A DNA stretch of 8,251 nt, taken from assembly GCA_049889915.1 (NCBI GenBank), contig JBMHCM010000127.1, forward strand, positions 1-8,251, in the 5' to 3' direction. Shown here piece after piece: positions 5,933-8,251 of the stretch. Each line of letters begins with the position of its first letter. The stretch's first letter is position 1. The stretch is from UBA8337 sp049889915. GTDB taxonomy: Bacteria; Pseudomonadota; Alphaproteobacteria; RS24. Under the pieces are notes generated by a model. The model was not told the DNA's origin, did no database searches, and saw only the letters and a list, made by a program, of their open reading frames with translations. Made by a program: the position numbers and the translations under genes.

Positions 5933-7288
5933 TCAGCTGCGGTGCAGCCGCCGCCACGCACCGAAATAAATTGAGGCAGCGTTGATGAAAGCATAAAGGG
6001 CCAGTGAAATGGCGGCAGTGATGAACACCGCTTCAACGCCATAGTCGAACCGCTCGACCAAAATGGTTGCGCCGCCGACCGCCAAAATAAACCGCAGCAC
6101 CATGGCGCCGATTGGCCATGCCATGGCACCGGCCCCTTGCGCGGCGAAATATAAAACCAGCCCAATGCCGAGGAAAGCGTAAGCCGGCCCCATGATTTGG
6201 ATGTAGCCTTTGGCGGTGGCGAAGGCCACGGCGTCATCGGTAAAGAGCGGTATCCATGCGGTTGGAAACAGCGCCAATAGACAGCCGACCGTGCCGCACA
6301 GCAGTGCCGTGCAGGCAACGCCATACCACGCTGCCTGCTCGGCGCGGGCGATATTTCCGGCGCCGATGTTGGTGCCGATAATGGTGGTCAGCGCTGTGCC
6401 AAAGGCAAACACCACCGGCAGCATGATGTATTCAATACGCGTGCCAATGCCATATCCGGCCAAGGCTTGCGGGCCGAAAGAGCCGACAATGGCGGTCAGC
6501 CCCAAAATGGTCGCCACGGTCATAAGCGGGTTTAAGGCGGCCGGGCGGGCGACCAGTAGAATTTCGTCCACCAGCTCGCGCCGCCATGCCGCTTGGGCGC
6601 GGCGCAGCGGTGTCAGCACTTTCGGACCGGTGAGGCGCACCAGCATGATGAGACCGGCGACAGAAGCGATGAGTACGCTCGACCAAGCAGCCCCGGCCAC
6701 GCCCAATTGCGGCATGCCGAATAAGCCGAGCACCAGACCCGCGGTCAGTGGCACTTGCACAAAGGAGGAGGCAATCATCAGCTTGGCGGGAAACGCCATA
6801 TCGCCACTGCCGCGATAAACCGCGCCGAGCGCGCCATTGATCCATAAAATCGGCCCGCCGAGATACAGCACCCAGCAATACGCCATGGCGGCGTCGAGTA
6901 TCTCGCCTTCGCCACCGAGAAATATCAAAAAATCGCGCCCGAAAAATATGAAAAGCATTAGGAAACCGGATGCGCCGAGCAGGGCACCATATAGGCCATG
7001 CCAGACCAGTTTTTCGCCGCGGTCAGCATTGCCGGTGCCGAGCGCCCGCGCGATGGAAGAGGAAATGGCGCCGCCCAGCGCGCCGCCGGACATGGTCTGC
7101 GTCAACATCAGCAGCGGAAACACCAAAGCCATAGAGGCCAGTGCCGCCGTGCCCAATTGCCCGACAATCCAGACCTCGGTCAAATTAACCCCGGCTTGTA
7201 TGGCAAAGGCCAATGTATTGGGTGCAGTCAGCCCCAATAATAGGGGCAGCGGGGGGGCAGTCAGCAGGGCTTCGGTGCGCGAACTCAT
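5933..7288 (-). CDS. MATE-family multidrug/toxin efflux transporter
   Basis: A 451-residue integral membrane protein with about twelve hydrophobic helices arranged as two related halves (about 15-200 and 235-440), the layout and length of the MATE family in the MOP superfamily. These inner-membrane antiporters expel cationic or aromatic compounds using Na+ or H+ gradients. Family features include the first-helix region with NLTEVWIVGQLGTAALA (about 35-51), GGALGGAISSSIARALG in the first half and GTNIGAGNIARAEQAA in the second, the repeat-equivalent position. The ATG at 7288 is preceded by AAGAAAG on the minus strand eight bases upstream. Substrate cannot be predicted. It sits 28 bases downstream of a candidate small membrane-protein ORF and 39 bases upstream of the unknown 84-residue protein, so it may head the set ending with the isomerase-like gene; a role in exporting that pathway's product or substrate is speculative. 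Confidence 0.93.
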   Translation of the reverse strand: MSSRTEALLTAPPLPLLLGLTAPNTLAFAIQAGVNLTEVWIVGQLGTAALASMALVFPLLMLTQTMSGGALGGAISSSIARALGTGNADRGEKLVWHGLYGALLGASGFLMLFIFFGRDFLIFLGGEGEILDAAMAYCWVLYLGGPILWINGALGAVYRGSGDMAFPAKLMIASSFVQVPLTAGLVLGLFGMPQLGVAGAAWSSVLIASVAGLIMLVRLTGPKVLTPLRRAQAAWRRELVDEILLVARPAALNPLMTVATILGLTAIVGSFGPQALAGYGIGTRIEYIMLPVVFAFGTALTTIIGTNIGAGNIARAEQAAWYGVACTALLCGTVGCLLALFPTAWIPLFTDDAVAFATAKGYIQIMGPAYAFLGIGLVLYFAAQGAGAMAWPIGAMVLRFILAVGGATILVERFDYGVEAVFITAAISLALYAFINAASIYFGAWRRLHRS

Positions 7289-7316
7289 GGCGGGCTTTCT
7301 TGCGGCAGATTTGGCG

Positions 7317-7490
7317 TTACTTACGCGGCGGCGGTGTGCCGCGCATGATAGTAGATAGGCGGATTACCGCTTGGCGCAACAAATTGGCGATATCCATGGT
7401 CGCCACCATGGCAAAATCAATCAATTGTAAAACTAGCCCGCTTGCAAAAGATACAAAGCCCAATATGCCGGCCATGAGTTGCATAAGCAC
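7317..7490 (-). CDS. Candidate small single-pass membrane protein (57 codons)
   Basis: Start GTG (7490-7488), stop TAA (7319-7317). The predicted protein is hydrophobic from about residue 5 to 31 (beginning LMAGILGFVSFASGL) and then turns amphipathic and basic, ending TPPPRK; this looks like one membrane helix with a cytoplasmic tail. The strongest support is AGGGAGG on the minus strand at 7505-7499, eight bases before the GTG. An ATG two codons later (7484-7482) is the alternative start. It is on the same strand as the MATE gene and ends 28 bases before it, filling an otherwise empty 269-base gap. A promoter-like pair lies just upstream. I recognise no family. Its codons include more ATA, CTA, TTA and GTA than the neighbours, so it may be less constrained, or chance. 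A small partner of the transporter is possible but unproven. Confidence 0.45.
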   Translation of the reverse strand: MLMQLMAGILGFVSFASGLVLQLIDFAMVATMDIANLLRQAVIRLSTIMRGTPPPRK

Positions 7491-7498
7491 CGATCACG

Positions 7499-7505
7499 CC
7501 TCCCT
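7499..7505 (-). promoter_or_regulatory. Shine-Dalgarno site that decides the small-ORF start
   Basis: On the minus strand the sequence is AGGGAGG, with an eight-base spacer to GTG at 7490. A second GTG at 7496 lies only two bases from the site and opens a frame that stops after about 26 codons, so it is less likely. Confidence 0.5.
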
Positions 7506-7510
7506 AATAA

Positions 7511-7539
7511 ATGTTATCAGCCTAGCGGAGGCGCGGCAA
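7511..7539 (-). promoter_or_regulatory. Candidate sigma-70-type promoter for the minus-strand small ORF/MATE unit
   Basis: On the minus strand TTGCCG (7539-7534) and TAACAT (7516-7511) are separated by exactly 17 bases, each matching four of six consensus positions. Transcription would start near 7504, so much of the AGGGAGG ribosome site at 7505-7499 would lie at the extreme 5' end of the message. This is a weak-to-moderate prediction. Confidence 0.3.
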
Positions 7540-7557
7540 AGCACCTAGAGTTTTCTG

Positions 7558-8115
7558 ATGACTGAGCTGCATACCGATAGGTTGTTGCTGCGCCCCTTGC
7601 AGCCCGATGATGGCGACGCGTTTGCGGCGATGAACGCCGATGCGCGGGTGATGGAGTTTTTTCCCGCGACCCTGTCGCGGACGGAGAGCAATGCGCTGCT
7701 GGACCGCATCATGACGCATCAGGCGATGCACGGTTTTTCCCTCATGGCGGTGATTGAAAAGGATAGCGGCCTGTTTTGCGGCTTTACCGGCTTATTGACA
7801 GCCGATTTTGCTGTGCCGTTTTGTCCGGCGGTCGAAATCGGCTGGCGTTTCGCCCATGCCGCCTGGGGGCGCGGCTTGGGGCCGGAGGCGGCACAGGCCT
7901 GCTTGGCCTATGGATTTTCTGAGTTGCACTTAAGCGAAATCATTTCCTTCACGGCGGTGCAAAATTTCCGTTCTATTCGGGTGATGGAAAAAATCGGTTT
8001 GCAGCGTGATGCCGACAATGATTTTGAGCATCCAAATTTACCGCAGGGCCATGCCTTGCGACCGCATGTTTTATATCGGTTGAGGAGAGAGCAATGGATC
8101 GCATCAATGGCATGA
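7558..8115 (+). CDS. GNAT acetyltransferase, RimJ/RimL-like
   Basis: A 185-residue single-domain GNAT enzyme that should transfer acetyl from acetyl-CoA to an amine, such as a protein N-terminus or a small molecule. It opens with the typical HTDRLLLRPL strand (5-14), has EIGWRF (93-98) followed by the acetyl-CoA pyrophosphate loop at W103-GRGLGPEA, and then N136-FRSIRVMEKIGL, the conserved motif B asparagine and helix of the RimJ/RimL (Acetyltransf_3) group. Length is normal. The ATG at 7558 has TAGAG at 7546-7550 seven bases upstream. It is transcribed divergently from the small ORF/MATE unit across a short gap, and its last 22 bases overlap the next gene. The acceptor substrate is not predictable from sequence. 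Confidence 0.92.
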   Translation: MTELHTDRLLLRPLQPDDGDAFAAMNADARVMEFFPATLSRTESNALLDRIMTHQAMHGFSLMAVIEKDSGLFCGFTGLLTADFAVPFCPAVEIGWRFAHAAWGRGLGPEAAQACLAYGFSELHLSEIISFTAVQNFRSIRVMEKIGLQRDADNDFEHPNLPQGHALRPHVLYRLRREQWIASMA

Positions 8116-8251
8116 AATGGGCCGGCACGGTTTTGGTGTTGTCGGGTATTTTGCTGACCAATTTGAACATTTACCCGCTGAATATTTTTATTCACGGCTC
8201 CGGCTCGCTGATTTGGACGGCGGCCGGCTATATCAGCAAAGACCGCGCTTT
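8094..8251 (+). CDS. Small hydrophobic membrane protein, 3' end cut by window edge (DUF6552-like?)
   Basis: About 52 codons are visible before the window ends. The protein starts MDRINGMKWAGTVLV and has a hydrophobic helix (about 9-22), a NIYPLN turn (about 25-30), a second hydrophobic stretch (about 31-46) and then SKDRA. It recalls short proteins grouped as DUF6552 in alphaproteobacteria, which have a similar xLNIYLF...DRA pattern, but I am not sure. GAGGAG at 8082-8087 is six bases before ATG 8094, which favours that start and gives a 22-base overlap with the acetyltransferase gene. A second in-frame ATG at 8112 forms an ATGA overlap with the acetyltransferase stop and would begin MKWAG, a natural start for such proteins, so coupled re-initiation there is also possible. 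Confidence 0.7.
   Translation, partial: MDRINGMKWAGTVLVLSGILLTNLNIYPLNIFIHGSGSLIWTAAGYISKDRA

Noticed and set aside
6210..7358. Plus-strand open frames at 6210-6818 and 6837-7358
   Set aside because: Both are antisense to the MATE gene, rich in Ala/Pro/Ser as reverse-strand shadows are, and lack ribosome sites.
7213..7548. Plus-strand frame of 111 codons covering the gap upstream of the acetyltransferase
   Set aside because: It begins inside the MATE gene in antisense, has no ribosome site and no motif; the minus-strand small ORF in the same gap has better initiation signals.

Overview
The window reads as a chromosomal segment from a Gram-negative bacterium with densely packed genes, somewhat GC-rich by eye. 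The protein families (DUF3604, PurT, group 1 truncated haemoglobin, COG3687/PF10118 protein, MATE exporter) fit Pseudomonadota, probably a marine or environmental alphaproteobacterium; that placement is inference. No rRNA, tRNA, CRISPR, insertion sequence or phage gene was seen.

Layout. Plus strand, 1-4159: the C-terminal part of a DUF3604 protein (cut by the window edge), purT, a VTT/DedA-type membrane protein, then after a 95-base gap a truncated haemoglobin whose stop overlaps the start of a class III nucleotidyl cyclase (ATGA). Minus strand, 7490-4156, reading leftwards: a small membrane-protein ORF of 57 codons, a MATE exporter, an 84-residue basic protein of unknown function, a PF10118 protein with a ferritin-like diiron signature, and a styrene-oxide-isomerase-like membrane protein. 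Gaps between these five are 28, 39, 63 and 34 bases, so one transcript is possible. This unit ends against the cyclase gene: the two stop codons overlap in a shared TTAA at 4156-4159. Plus strand, 7558-8251: a GNAT acetyltransferase overlapping a small membrane protein that runs off the window.

Two parts deserve attention. First, the haemoglobin-cyclase pair looks like a two-polypeptide counterpart of soluble guanylate cyclase: a separate haem protein in place of the fused H-NOX domain, followed by a PAS-like domain, a coiled-coil linker and a cyclase domain with adenylate-type specificity residues. A gas- or redox-tuned cAMP signal is the natural hypothesis. Second, the PF10118 protein and the isomerase-like protein resemble the logic of styrene side-chain oxidation: an oxygen-activating metal enzyme making an epoxide, and a haem-containing membrane isomerase turning the epoxide into a carbonyl. 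One catalytic position of the isomerase is changed, so the true substrate is open.

Residue comparisons with E. coli PurT, Pseudomonas StyC, mycobacterial trHbN and soluble guanylate cyclase are from memory of those families, not from an alignment run here.
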